NCBI GenBank assembly: GCA_045539315.1
Contig: JAZQFC010000027.1
Span: 1-64,000 of the forward strand
Source of the DNA: RUG11462 sp045539315
GTDB taxonomy: Bacteria; Bacillota; Clostridia; Oscillospirales; Acutalibacteraceae
Reading direction: 5' to 3'
Length of the DNA: 64,000 bases
Shown: piece by piece, positions 35,334 to 43,677 of the stretch
Position numbering within the stretch: the stretch's first letter is position 1
How the letters are laid out: each line of letters opens with the position of its first letter
Notes under the pieces: model-generated
Database searches by the model: none
What the model saw: the letters and a program-made list of their open reading frames with translations, nothing else
What the model was told of the DNA's origin: nothing
Program-made: the position numbers and the translations under genes

Positions 35334-36545
35334 TTATTTATCATTCATAGCCATAATGCCTGGAAGGTCTTTACCCTCTAAAAATTCGAGAGAAGCACCG
35401 CCACCAGTTGAAATATGGCTCATTTTATCGCCAAAACCGAGAGTGTTAACTGCTGCTGCAGAGTCACCACCACCGATGATAGTTGTAGCATCTGTTTCAG
35501 CGAGCGCTTTAGCAACTGCGATAGTACCTTTTGCGAATGATGGGTTTTCAAATACGCCCATAGGTCCATTCCATACAACAGTTTTAGCGTTTTTAACTTC
35601 ATTTGCAAACAACTCAGCAGATTTAGGACCGATATCAAGACCTTCCATATCTGCAGGAATTGATTCAGCATCAAAAGTTTCATATTCTACTTCAGCATCA
35701 ATTGGATTTGGGAAATCTTTAGCGCAGTTATTATCAACAGGAAGAAGAATTTTAACACCTTTTTCTTCTGCTTGTTTAAGCATATCTTTACAGTAATCAA
35801 CTTTTTCCATATCAACAAGTGAATTACCTACTGTATGACCAAGTGCAACTTGGAATGTGTAAGACATACCGCCACCGATAATAAGAGTATCAGCTTTATC
35901 TAAAAGATTTTGAATAACATTAAGTTTATCAGAAACTTTTGCGCCACCGAGGATTGTAACGAATGGTCTAACTGGGTTTTCAACTGCGTTGCCCAAGAAT
36001 TTGATTTCTTTTTCAATAAGATAACCAACAACTGATTCTTCAACATATGAAGCAACGCCAACTGTTGAGCAGTGCGCTCTGTGAGCAGCACCAAAAGCAT
36101 CGTTTACAAATACATCAGCGAGTGAGCCTAATTCTTTTGATAATTCTTCGCCGTTTTTAGTTTCTTCTGCTCTATAACGAGTGTTTTGAAGAAGAACAAC
36201 ATCACCATCGTTCATTTTTTCAACTGCTGCTTTTGCATTTTCGCCAACAACACAGTCATCAGCGGCAAAAACAACTTCTTTGCCTAAATGCTCTGAAAGA
36301 CGAGCAGCTACAGGAGCCAAAGACAATTCAGGTTTTGCCTCACCCTTTGGTTTACCAAGGTGTGAACAAAGAATAACTTTACCGCCGTCAGCGATAAGTT
36401 TTTTAATTGTAGGTAAAGCAGCAACAATTCTGTTTTCATCTGTGATAACGCCGTTTTTAAGTGGCACGTTAAAATCACATCTAACAAGAACTCTTTTGCC
36501 CTTTACGTTAATATCATCTACTGTTTTTTTGTTTAATGTCATCAT
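35334..36545 (-). CDS. pgk: Phosphoglycerate kinase
   Basis: ATP-forming step of glycolysis. 403 aa. RCDFNVPL and the SHLGKPKGE segment at the N-terminal substrate domain; GGGDSAAAV and the nucleotide-binding C-terminal domain. Two adjacent ATGs (36545, 36542) follow AAAGGGA; the first is used here. First gene of pgk-tpiA-gpmI; GAPDH is not adjacent in this window. Confidence 0.96.
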   Translation of the reverse strand: MMTLNKKTVDDINVKGKRVLVRCDFNVPLKNGVITDENRIVAALPTIKKLIADGGKVILCSHLGKPKGEAKPELSLAPVAARLSEHLGKEVVFAADDCVVGENAKAAVEKMNDGDVVLLQNTRYRAEETKNGEELSKELGSLADVFVNDAFGAAHRAHCSTVGVASYVEESVVGYLIEKEIKFLGNAVENPVRPFVTILGGAKVSDKLNVIQNLLDKADTLIIGGGMSYTFQVALGHTVGNSLVDMEKVDYCKDMLKQAEEKGVKILLPVDNNCAKDFPNPIDAEVEYETFDAESIPADMEGLDIGPKSAELFANEVKNAKTVVWNGPMGVFENPSFAKGTIAVAKALAETDATTIIGGGDSAAAVNTLGFGDKMSHISTGGGASLEFLEGKDLPGIMAMNDK

Positions 36546-36582
36546 AATTAAACATTCCCTTTCTCAAAAAAATTAAATGCGA

Positions 36583-36636
36583 GAGTTTGCAAAACACAAA
36601 CTCGTAATGACCTAACATATATTGTATATTATTATA
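36583..36636 (-). promoter_or_regulatory. pgk promoter -10 and leader hairpin
   Basis: Minus-strand -10 TATAAT (rc of 36631-36636); the -35 at 17 bp is weak. The leader then has a hairpin GAGTTTG...CAAACTC (about 36585-36604) before the ribosome site. Possible mRNA 5' stabiliser. Positions 36640-36735 are AT-rich without other signals. Confidence 0.45.
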
Positions 36637-36739
36637 CCCAATTTTTCAAGTAAAATATTTAAAAAATATAAAGTTTATAAATTTTATTTAAAGTATATTA
36701 TATTTTCAAGTGATTTTTTGTTAATATTTTAACAACTAC

Positions 36740-36767
36740 TTTACTTTTTTGAAAAAAGTGGTATAAT
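36740..36767 (+). promoter_or_regulatory. Promoter of the coaX operon
   Basis: TTTACT (36740-36745), 16-bp spacer, TATAAT (36762-36767) in an extended -10 context (TGG before TATAAT). Confidence 0.65.
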
Positions 36768-36772
36768 ATTTT

Positions 36773-36934
36773 TGTCTTTACGTGAGCCGAATTTGAGATT
36801 TTGTTTAAATACGAGTAAAAAGACCGTAGGAATATATTGCATATTTCAAGGGATTTTTGCGAAGTAGTTATCAAAATATCACATTCGTAGTTCTTGCGTT
36901 TATTTAGACTGAAATATAGAAAGGAGGAGTTTAA
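36773..36934 (+). promoter_or_regulatory. Structured 160-nt leader upstream of coaX
   Basis: The transcript from the promoter at 36762 would carry about 160 untranslated bases. GTCTTTAC near 36774 can pair with GTAAAAAGAC near 36824 (2-nt bulge), and GAATAT...ATATTC lies around 36830-36850. I find no T-box core, no terminator with T tract, and no riboswitch I know. It may be a regulatory RNA for pantothenate/CoA genes or only a long leader. Confidence 0.35.
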
Positions 36935-37702
36935 GTGTTATTTGTGGTAGACATAGGTAATACAAACATCACGCTAGGTATTTTTGATGGCGAGAATTTG
37001 AAAATGAATGCTCGGCTTTCAACTGACAAAACCAAAACCGCTGACCAATACGCTATTGAAATTTTAAATGTTTTTAATATTCATGGCATTGACAAAGAGA
37101 GTTTAGACGGATGTATTGTTTCGAGTGTTGTACCTTCGCTTACAACCGCTTTTAAAAAGGCTTGTGGTTTGCTTAAAATCAAAGAAACACTTTTTGTAGG
37201 ACCGGGAGTTAAAACCGGGCTTGATATTAAGATAGACAACCCTGCTCAACTTGGCGCAGACTTGGCAGTTGGCGCAGTTGCGGCTAAATCTAAATATCCA
37301 ATGCCTTGTGTTATTTTAGACCTTGGAACCGCTACAACAATTAGTGTTTTAGATAAAGACGGCGCTTTTTTAGGTGGGCAGATTTGTGCGGGGCTTGGAA
37401 TATCGCTTGAAGCACTTAACAACAAAACCTCTCAACTTCCCGGCATTTCAATTGATACGCCTAAATCGGTTATTGGTAAAAACTCAATTGACTGTATGAA
37501 AGCGGGACTTGTTATTGGCACGGCTTGTATGATTGATGGGCTTATTGAAAGAATCGAAGAAGAACTTAATATGCCTGTCAGTGTTGTGGCTACAGGTGGC
37601 TTGGCAGCCGAAGTTATCAAAAACTGCAAAAGAGAAATTGAAGTTAATGATAACCTTTTGCTTGATGGCTTAAAAGAAATCTATTTAAAAAACAAAAAAT
37701 AA
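36935..37702 (+). CDS. coaX: Type III pantothenate kinase
   Basis: Phosphorylates pantothenate, the first step to CoA. 255 aa. DIGNTNITLGIFDG is the phosphate-binding P-loop-like motif; GADLAVGAVAA and DLGTATTISVLD follow. It starts with GTG after a strong AAAGGAGGAG site. Followed by an ECF transporter S component, a likely pantothenate-uptake partner. Confidence 0.95.
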   Translation: MLFVVDIGNTNITLGIFDGENLKMNARLSTDKTKTADQYAIEILNVFNIHGIDKESLDGCIVSSVVPSLTTAFKKACGLLKIKETLFVGPGVKTGLDIKIDNPAQLGADLAVGAVAAKSKYPMPCVILDLGTATTISVLDKDGAFLGGQICAGLGISLEALNNKTSQLPGISIDTPKSVIGKNSIDCMKAGLVIGTACMIDGLIERIEEELNMPVSVVATGGLAAEVIKNCKREIEVNDNLLLDGLKEIYLKNKK

Positions 37703-37753
37703 AAATCTAAAAGAGTTGCATCAAAAAACGAGCAACATCGAAAGGAATTTATT

Positions 37754-38359
37754 ATGGCAACAAAAAGAAATGATAGTATTAAAAAATTAGTTTTAACCGC
37801 AGTTTTTATGGCGATTACTGCTTTTTTGCAACTTTTTGCAAGTAGTTTCACAGTAGGTGCAGTGTCTTTTTCACTCGTACTTATTCCTATTGTGCTTTGT
37901 GGTATTTTAGTTGGTAAAACAGGTGGCTTTTTAACCGGTCTTACCTTTGGCGTTATCACTATGATTGGTGGTATCACAGGTGGCGATGTTTTCACTGCTA
38001 CTTTAATGCAATCAGGCACTCGCGGTTTTATTACAACAACTTTAATCTGCCTTGTAAAAGCAAGTATGGCAGGTCTTTTATCAGCAGTTGTTTATAAGGC
38101 ACTTAAAAACACAAATGAATTTGTTGCAACTATTTGCGCGGCGGCTACTGCGCCTATTGTAAACACAGGACTTTTTATTCTCGGTTGTCTTACTATGACC
38201 GATATTTTGTCTGACGCTTTTACAAGCGGTGGCTCTGTTATATACTTTTTAGTAGTAGTTTGCGCAGGAGTTAACTTTATTATTGAACTTTTAATAAATC
38301 TTATTTTTGCACCTGCTATTTATCATTTGATAAAGGCAGTGTCGAAAGGTAAAATTTAA
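37754..38359 (+). CDS. ECF transporter S component, probably for pantothenate
   Basis: 201-aa membrane protein with about six hydrophobic helices (LVLTAVFMAITAFLQLF and so on), a GGFLTGLTFGVITMIGG loop and the pattern of small S components of energy-coupling factor transporters. Co-transcribed with coaX (51-bp gap), which suggests pantothenate or a related CoA precursor as substrate; that is inference from context. The shared EcfAAT module is not in this window. Confidence 0.8.
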   Translation: MATKRNDSIKKLVLTAVFMAITAFLQLFASSFTVGAVSFSLVLIPIVLCGILVGKTGGFLTGLTFGVITMIGGITGGDVFTATLMQSGTRGFITTTLICLVKASMAGLLSAVVYKALKNTNEFVATICAAATAPIVNTGLFILGCLTMTDILSDAFTSGGSVIYFLVVVCAGVNFIIELLINLIFAPAIYHLIKAVSKGKI

Positions 38360-38362
38360 AGT

Positions 38363-39427
38363 ATGAAAAATATCAAAAATCTTCAAAACCGAATCAGTAT
38401 TGGTTCGGTTTGTGTTATTGAAAACCCTATTAATATGCGCTATTTTACCGGTAGCAATATTGATACAGGTTGCTTGGTAATTTCTAAAGAAAACTGCTTT
38501 TTTATCACTGATTTTCGTTATATTGAAGTGGCTGAAAAGCATTTTGAAAACAGCGATATTTCTGTGATTTTGCAAGATAATTTATCGCTTCAATTAAGCA
38601 AGATTTTCAATAATTGTTCGGCTAAAAAGATGCTTATTGAAACAGATTATCAAAGCATTTCTAAACTTTCATTTTTTAGAAAAATTACCGAGAATGTTGT
38701 AACAGATAACACTCTTGACAAAATTATTTCTGACCTTCGCAGTATCAAAACACTTTATGAAATCGAGCAAATCAGAAAAGCGCAAAGCATTACCGACAAG
38801 GCTTATGAGCATATATTAAACTTTATAAAGCCGGGTGTGAAAGAGAAAGATTTAGCGCTTGAAATTGAGATGTTTATGAGAAAACAGGGCGCTGAAGGAG
38901 TTTCTTTTGACCTTATCACTATTTCTGGTAAAAACACTTCCCTGCCACACGGTGTGCCGAGTGAAAAGCAAATTGAAAACGGCGATTTTGTTACTATGGA
39001 CATTGGTTGCAAGGTAAACGGATACTGCTCTGATATGACTCGTACAGTGGCAGTAGGTTTTGCAACTGATGAGATGAAAAAAGTTTATGAAACTGTGCTT
39101 ACCGCTCAACAAAAAGCACTTGATACTATCAAAGCAGGTGTTACTGCGAGCGATGTTGACTGCGCGGCGAGAGATTATATATACTCTCAAGGTTTTGAAG
39201 GGTGCTTTGGCCATTCAACCGGTCACGGTGTTGGTCTTTTTATTCACGAAGCGCCTACAGTTTCAACAAAAAGCGATACTGTTTTGCAAGAAGGTATGGT
39301 TATAACTTGCGAGCCTGGAATTTATCTTAAAGATAAATTTGGCGTTAGAATTGAAGATATGGTAGCCGTTACTAAAAACGGTTATATAAACTTTACAAAA
39401 TCAAAAAAAGAATTGGTGATACTTTAA
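38363..39427 (+). CDS. Xaa-Pro aminopeptidase family (M24) peptidase
   Basis: 354 aa with an N-terminal creatinase-like domain (to about 125) and a C-terminal pita-bread metallopeptidase domain. Metal ligands: MDIGCKVNGYCSDMTRT (two Asp), GHSTGHGVGLFIHE (His), CEPGIYL (Glu) and RIEDMV (Glu). Removes N-terminal residues before proline or acts as a PepQ-type dipeptidase. Three bases after the ECF gene, so in the same operon. Its stop lies within the following terminator stem. Confidence 0.9.
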   Translation: MKNIKNLQNRISIGSVCVIENPINMRYFTGSNIDTGCLVISKENCFFITDFRYIEVAEKHFENSDISVILQDNLSLQLSKIFNNCSAKKMLIETDYQSISKLSFFRKITENVVTDNTLDKIISDLRSIKTLYEIEQIRKAQSITDKAYEHILNFIKPGVKEKDLALEIEMFMRKQGAEGVSFDLITISGKNTSLPHGVPSEKQIENGDFVTMDIGCKVNGYCSDMTRTVAVGFATDEMKKVYETVLTAQQKALDTIKAGVTASDVDCAARDYIYSQGFEGCFGHSTGHGVGLFIHEAPTVSTKSDTVLQEGMVITCEPGIYLKDKFGVRIEDMVAVTKNGYINFTKSKKELVIL

Positions 39428-39442
39428 TCACCAATTCTTTTT
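39405..39442. terminator. Bidirectional terminator between pepP-like gene and GH5 gene
   Basis: 16-bp stem AAAAAGAATTGGTGAT / ATCACCAATTCTTTTT with loop ACTTTA, shared by convergent genes and overlapping the last codons of the peptidase. Confidence 0.85.
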
Positions 39443-39446
39443 ATTT

Positions 39447-40619
39447 TTATTTTTTCGTCATAAGTTTAGAGTTTTCAATTACTGAATCAATGTATTCTTT
39501 GCAGTTCCATTTTAAACTATCTCGCTCTAAAATTTGAACATCGCCACCATCATCCCATAAAAATACAGGAATACCATATTCAGCAGCGCCACCTACAACG
39601 TTTTCGCCATATGAAACTTTATCATGTGTGCTAGCGCTTTTAACTCTGCCTGACTCGCCTAAAACTGCGCCAACACCATGCTCATCTGCAAACTTTCTCA
39701 TTGCAGAGAATACCCAAGCATTCGAGTCTTTGTTATAAGCGTCAGGTTGATACCAATGCACATCTAAAATGATATGACCATCATCATTAGGAATGTTAAC
39801 ATTTTTAATTTGATTATCATACCATTGAGCGCCGTAAGTTGGAAGCATTAAGTATCTTTCGGTATTATTTCCACCGGTTTCTCTTACTGTGTCAACAAAT
39901 ATTTGATAAAGTTGATTTAATCTATGGAACACTTCTTCCGAATGGCCCCACCAACATTTGCCGTTTTCATCGCCTTCGCAACCATCGAAACCAACTGTTG
40001 CAGTAACTTCATTAAGACCTTCTAAAATAAGTTTATCATTATAATCTTTAAACGCTGTTGCAATTTGTTTCCAAAGAACAGAATACTTAATTTTTATCTG
40101 TTCCCATTCGTTTTCATCTGCCGAAATGTTAAGCCAGAATTGGTCATCGTGATGCATATTAACGATAGTATAAACATCATTTTTAAGGCAATATTCTGCA
40201 ACTTCTTTTATTCTGTCCATCCACTCATCTTTGATTACATATTCGCCGTTTTTCTCTTCAACTTGTAAATACCAGGTTACAGGAATACGAATTGCGCCAA
40301 AACCACTTTTAACAACAAAATCTATAATTTCTTGTGTAGTTTTTGGGTTATTCCAACCGGTTTCTTGTTCTTCAACTGTAGGAACATCAGAAATGTCACC
40401 CCAAATTTGACAAGCATCAAAGGTGTTGCCTAAATTCCAACCTGCGCCCATCTTATAACAAACATCTTGCGCTGTTAACGAAAAATCTCCTGTTTTTAAA
40501 TCTTCTTTATACTCTACTGCGTTTGTCTGCGGTGTGTTAGTTTGCTCGCCATCAGATTTGCAAGAAGCAAACGAAAACATCAACAATAAACATAAAATTA
40601 AACTTAAAATTCTTTTCAT
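39447..40619 (-). CDS. GH5-family glycanase, lipoprotein
   Basis: 390 aa. A lipoprotein signal peptide ends in the lipobox FASC (Cys20). The rest is a GH5 TIM barrel with GAGWNLGNTFDA, IRIPVTWY, the acid/base glutamate in LEGLNEV (Glu204; most GH5 have NEP here), HWYQP, and the nucleophile in VLGESG (Glu322). WDDGGD follows. By family it cuts beta-glucan, mannan or xyloglucan outside the cell, anchored to the membrane; the substrate cannot be fixed. Shine-Dalgarno AAGGAG. Confidence 0.88.
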   Translation of the reverse strand: MKRILSLILCLLLMFSFASCKSDGEQTNTPQTNAVEYKEDLKTGDFSLTAQDVCYKMGAGWNLGNTFDACQIWGDISDVPTVEEQETGWNNPKTTQEIIDFVVKSGFGAIRIPVTWYLQVEEKNGEYVIKDEWMDRIKEVAEYCLKNDVYTIVNMHHDDQFWLNISADENEWEQIKIKYSVLWKQIATAFKDYNDKLILEGLNEVTATVGFDGCEGDENGKCWWGHSEEVFHRLNQLYQIFVDTVRETGGNNTERYLMLPTYGAQWYDNQIKNVNIPNDDGHIILDVHWYQPDAYNKDSNAWVFSAMRKFADEHGVGAVLGESGRVKSASTHDKVSYGENVVGGAAEYGIPVFLWDDGGDVQILERDSLKWNCKEYIDSVIENSKLMTKK

Positions 40620-40697
40620 AATATTACTCCTTTTTTAAGATAATTTTATTATACTAAAATAATAAATATATGTCAACAAAACATTTTTAAAAAAGGC

Positions 40698-40726
40698 TTG
40701 ACAAAACAGTTTGTTTATATTATAAT
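40698..40726 (+). promoter_or_regulatory. tRNA-His promoter
   Basis: TTGACA (40698-40703), 17-bp spacer, TATAAT (40721-40726); 24 bp before the tRNA. Confidence 0.85.
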
Positions 40727-40749
40727 CTTAAATGTTGCAAAACGAATAT

Positions 40750-40827
40750 GGTGGGTATGGCGTAGTTGGTTAACGCGTCAGTTTGTGGCACTGAAGACCG
40801 TCGGTTCGAATCCGACTATCCACCCCA
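40750..40827 (+). tRNA. tRNA-His(GTG)
   Basis: Clover leaf with anticodon loop TTGTGGC (anticodon GTG), anticodon stem TCAGT/ACTGA, T-arm GTCGGTTCGAATCCGAC and the His-specific extra G(-1) at 40750 facing C73 (40824). CCA is encoded. The last 22 nt are repeated at 40988-41009. Confidence 0.96.
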
Positions 40828-40832
40828 TATAG

Positions 40833-40861
40833 AAAAAGAACACCTAAAAGGTGTTCTTTTT
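40833..40861 (+). terminator. Terminator after tRNA-His
   Basis: Stem AAAAAGAACACC / GGTGTTCTTTTT with a 5-nt loop and a T tract. Confidence 0.8.
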
Positions 40862-40878
40862 TTATATTCTGGTTGTTA

Positions 40879-40995
40879 GGATTCGAACCGATTGCAGATG
40901 TTTTTCGGTTGCCGATTTATCGGCGAGAAAAACCTGCTTTTTTAATAAGCATATTGCGAAGCAATATCGAGGTGCGTAGCGCGCACCTCGAATCC
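40879..40995 (+). mobile_element. 117-bp tRNA-associated hairpin element, copy 1
   Basis: Starts GGATTCGAACC (an inverted T-arm), ends CTCGAATCC, and between them folds as three hairpins: H1 with GTTTTTC/GAAAAAC and GCCG/CGGC; H2 TATTGC-GAA-GCAATA; H3 CGAGGTGCG/CGCACCTCG. The copy at 43741-43857 is also 117 bp and shares the order, with paired changes in H1 and H3. It lies between tRNA-His and a second copy of that tRNA's last 22 nt, so it has the layout of an integrated element that restores its target. It encodes no protein; mobility is inference. Confidence 0.65.
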
Positions 40996-41009
40996 GACTA
41001 TCCACCCCA
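40988..41009 (+). repeat. Duplicated 3' end of tRNA-His (att-like direct repeat)
   Basis: The 22 bases at 40988-41009 are identical to 40806-40827, from the T-loop TCGAATCC through the encoded CCA. The two copies are 182 bp apart and flank the terminator plus the hairpin element, as attL/attR core repeats do. Confidence 0.85.
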
Positions 41010-41015
41010 GTCGAG

Positions 41016-41050
41016 AACCTCGACACGTAAAACGCGTGTTGAGGTTTTTT
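41016..41050 (+). terminator. Terminator after the tRNA-His 3'-end copy
   Basis: Stem AACCTCGACACG / CGTGTTGAGGTT (one G-T) then TTTTTGTTTT. It may be the original terminator of tRNA-His before the insertion. The remaining bases to 41116 show no gene. Confidence 0.65.
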
Positions 41051-41116
41051 GTTTTACTATAATTATCACTCGCGTTGAAAACCAATTTAAATTTCAAGTG
41101 TTCTTTTTTATTTTTA

Positions 41117-42184
41117 TTAATAATTAATTTCGCATTCGCATGACACAAAACCTATATCATTTAATGTTAGCCCTGTTTCATAAAATACCAACACATTAAA
41201 ACATTCAAGCGATTTTGAAAGAATTTTATTAAAATCTTCATCTTTAGTCAGCCAAGTGGTTGATTCTTCATCAAACTTATAATTCAATTTGGTTGATTTA
41301 TTAACTTTATTAATATAAATTTTTGAAGCACCGTTTGACTCGCCTAAAACATCTCTGCCGTAACCATAAACCGACTGCACTTTAATTTTTGCAGAATATG
41401 AATTCTCATCAATTGAGAAACTCAAACTTCTGTCAACAGATTCATATTCATAAGAAAAAGTTTCAAACAAAAATTCTAACTTATCGGCTTTAGCATTATA
41501 AATAATAGTGTAGTCATAATCACAACTCTTGCCAAAGTCATAATCATATATAAATTTATCACCATTTTTCATTTTTCTGCCATAATCAACTATATGATTT
41601 TTAAGAAGATTATAATTATTTGCACATTCTTTTTGCTTTTGCTCAACAGTAATAATTTTAAAACTTACTTTTTGACCTTTATATTTTGCATATGCTACTG
41701 TGCTACCAGGTTTTTTACCTTTTACAACACCATTTTTACTAATAGTTGCAACTTTAGTGTCTTCAACGCCCCAAGCAACATTTTTTGCATTAATAGCACC
41801 ATTTGCACCTTTTAAAACCTGATTAAATTTCTGCCCTCTTCTTAAAACTAATTTTTTCTCAATAAATCTTAATTTTTTTACAACAACAGAAAATTTATAG
41901 GTTTTATTTTTATAAATTGCTTTTAAAACTGCCTCGCCTGGCGCTTTTGCTTTTACAACACCATTGCTATTTATAGTTGCAATAGCCTCATCAGACGACA
42001 CCCATTCAGCATCTTTATTAACTATCTTTTTGCCATCTGCAAGTTTTTGCTTATATTTTTCGCCAACTGTTAACACAACATTTGTTTCTGCTAATTTTAC
42101 AGAATCAGCCTTTGCGCTAACACTCACAAAACAGCAACTACAAACCAAACAGATTAACAACAATACACTAATTATTCTTTTCAT
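41117..42184 (-). CDS. Secreted protein with two bacterial Ig-like (Big2) domains
   Basis: 355 aa. Signal peptide (MKRIISVLLLICLVCSCCFVSVSA); two Big2 domains (about 25-105 and 106-180) with the diagnostic WVSSDEAIATINSNGVVKAKAPGEA and VATISKNGVVKGKKPGST; then a C-terminal domain of about 170 residues, rich in Tyr/Asp, with no family I recognise. Big2 domains usually serve as spacers or adhesin modules at the cell surface. I chose ATG 42184, 6 bp after AGAGGTG. Confidence 0.8.
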   Translation of the reverse strand: MKRIISVLLLICLVCSCCFVSVSAKADSVKLAETNVVLTVGEKYKQKLADGKKIVNKDAEWVSSDEAIATINSNGVVKAKAPGEAVLKAIYKNKTYKFSVVVKKLRFIEKKLVLRRGQKFNQVLKGANGAINAKNVAWGVEDTKVATISKNGVVKGKKPGSTVAYAKYKGQKVSFKIITVEQKQKECANNYNLLKNHIVDYGRKMKNGDKFIYDYDFGKSCDYDYTIIYNAKADKLEFLFETFSYEYESVDRSLSFSIDENSYSAKIKVQSVYGYGRDVLGESNGASKIYINKVNKSTKLNYKFDEESTTWLTKDEDFNKILSKSLECFNVLVFYETGLTLNDIGFVSCECEINY

Positions 42185-42265
42185 TACATACACCTCTTTG
42201 TATAAAAATTGCTTTTCGCATTTTTATTATAACAAACATAAAATTTTAAGTCAACAATATAATTG

Positions 42266-43594
42266 TTAATATTTGTATTTTCTCTTCAAACAAACAATAA
42301 AAATAATCGTTACAACAACTGCCATTAATTCAGCTACAACAATAGAAATCCAAATGCCATCAGTACCAAAAAACAATGGTAAAATTAAGATTGCGGCTAC
42401 TTGGAACACCAATGTTCTTAAAAATGATATAATTGCCGAAACAAGACCATTATTAAGCGCAGTAAAAAAGCCAGAGCCAAAAATAGCAATGCCTGCAAAT
42501 AAAAACGAGAATGAGAATACTTTAAAACCTCTTATAGTAAGGCTTAAAAGCCCTTCATCATAACTTGCAAAAAGCATTGATAATGGTTTTGCCATAGTCT
42601 CGCCGAGTATAAGCATACAAAACGACAAAACACTTATTACAACTAGGCTCTTTTTAAGAAGATTTTTCAACTCGCTATGGTTTTGCGCGCCATAATGATA
42701 ACTAATAATCGGCGCAGTGCCAATAGAATAGCCTATAAATGTGCCTAAAAATACTAAACTAACATACATTAAAACACCGTAAGCCGCTACACCATCTTCG
42801 CCGGCGTATTTCATCAACTGAACATTATAAAGCATTCCAACCAATGACATTGAAATATTGCTCATAAGTTCAGAAGAGCCATTTGTACAGGTTTTAAGCA
42901 ATGCTTTTGCATCATAATTTGTTTTTGTTAATTTAAGCAAACTTGTGTTTTTGCGAGAGAAATAGATAATTGGAAACAAACCGCCAACTACCTGACTTAA
43001 AGCAGTTGCAGATGCGGCGCCTACTACTCCCCAGTCAAAAACTGCAATAAACAACGCATCAAACACCATATTTGCAACGCCTGCAACGACTGTTGAAACA
43101 AGCCCTAATTTTGGCTTTTGCGCAGTTACAAAGAAACTTTGAAACTCCATTTGCAACATAAAGAAAGGAAGCGCGGCTAAAATAATTCGCCCATAAACAA
43201 CACATTCTTTTAGCATATCTCCGCGAGCGCCGAGTATAAAAGCAATGTCTTTTATAAAAACGATACCTAAAACTGCAACAACCACACCAACTGCAATTGA
43301 AACATAAGTAATCAAAGAAAAAAGCCTGTTTGCCTTTTTCATTTCCCCTTCGCCCATTGTTTTTGAAACGAGAGCGCTACCACCAGTGCCAAACATAAAA
43401 CCAAAAGTGCCTAAAATCATAAGAAACGGCATTATGAAATTAACTGCGGCAAATGGCGTTTTGCCAACAAAATTTGAAACAAAATACCCATCTACAACGC
43501 CGTAAATCGATGTAAAAATCATCATCGCGATAGATGGCAATGTGAAACGAATTAGTTTTTTATATGTAAAATGGTCTGATAACTGAATTGTCAA
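42266..43594 (-). CDS. MATE family efflux transporter
   Basis: About 442 aa with twelve predicted membrane helices in two related halves (TLPSIAMMIFTSIYGVVDGYFVSNFVG, PFAAVNFIMPFLMI). Multidrug and toxic compound extrusion proteins couple export to Na+ or H+ uptake. The listed longer frame begins with GTG at 43603, but GAGGTG there is the ribosome site; TTG at 43594, 6 bp downstream, gives the family-typical start (TIQLSDHFTYKKL). Substrate unknown. Confidence 0.88.
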   Translation of the reverse strand: MTIQLSDHFTYKKLIRFTLPSIAMMIFTSIYGVVDGYFVSNFVGKTPFAAVNFIMPFLMILGTFGFMFGTGGSALVSKTMGEGEMKKANRLFSLITYVSIAVGVVVAVLGIVFIKDIAFILGARGDMLKECVVYGRIILAALPFFMLQMEFQSFFVTAQKPKLGLVSTVVAGVANMVFDALFIAVFDWGVVGAASATALSQVVGGLFPIIYFSRKNTSLLKLTKTNYDAKALLKTCTNGSSELMSNISMSLVGMLYNVQLMKYAGEDGVAAYGVLMYVSLVFLGTFIGYSIGTAPIISYHYGAQNHSELKNLLKKSLVVISVLSFCMLILGETMAKPLSMLFASYDEGLLSLTIRGFKVFSFSFLFAGIAIFGSGFFTALNNGLVSAIISFLRTLVFQVAAILILPLFFGTDGIWISIVVAELMAVVVTIIFIVCLKRKYKY

Positions 43595-43614
43595 TGATTT
43601 CACCTCGATTAATG

Positions 43615-43643
43615 ATTATAACATAACTATTATGTTTATTCAA
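43615..43643 (-). promoter_or_regulatory. Promoter of the MATE gene
   Basis: Minus strand TTGAAT (43638-43643), 17-bp spacer, TATAAT (43615-43620). It begins 9 bp from the truncated hairpin element at 43652, so the element array forms its upstream border. Confidence 0.65.
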
Positions 43644-43651
43644 TGGTTATA

Positions 43652-43677
43652 AAGCAGGTTTCTTGGGGTTCGAATCC
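43652..43677 (-). mobile_element. Truncated third copy of the tRNA-associated element
   Basis: On the minus strand GGATTCGAACCCCAAG joins directly to AAACCTGCTTTATA, i.e. the left end of the element with H1 internally deleted and the rest missing. It follows the first member of the tandem 85-bp repeat. Confidence 0.5.

Noticed and set aside
36773..36934. T-box or known vitamin riboswitch in the coaX leader
   Set aside because: No GGTACCGCG core, no terminator with a T tract, and no conserved core of TPP, FMN, preQ1 or THF riboswitches that I can recognise.
40873..41127. 84-residue plus-strand ORF downstream of tRNA-His
   Set aside because: Translation of the hairpin element and tRNA fragment; no ribosome site and no similarity beyond the repeated element.
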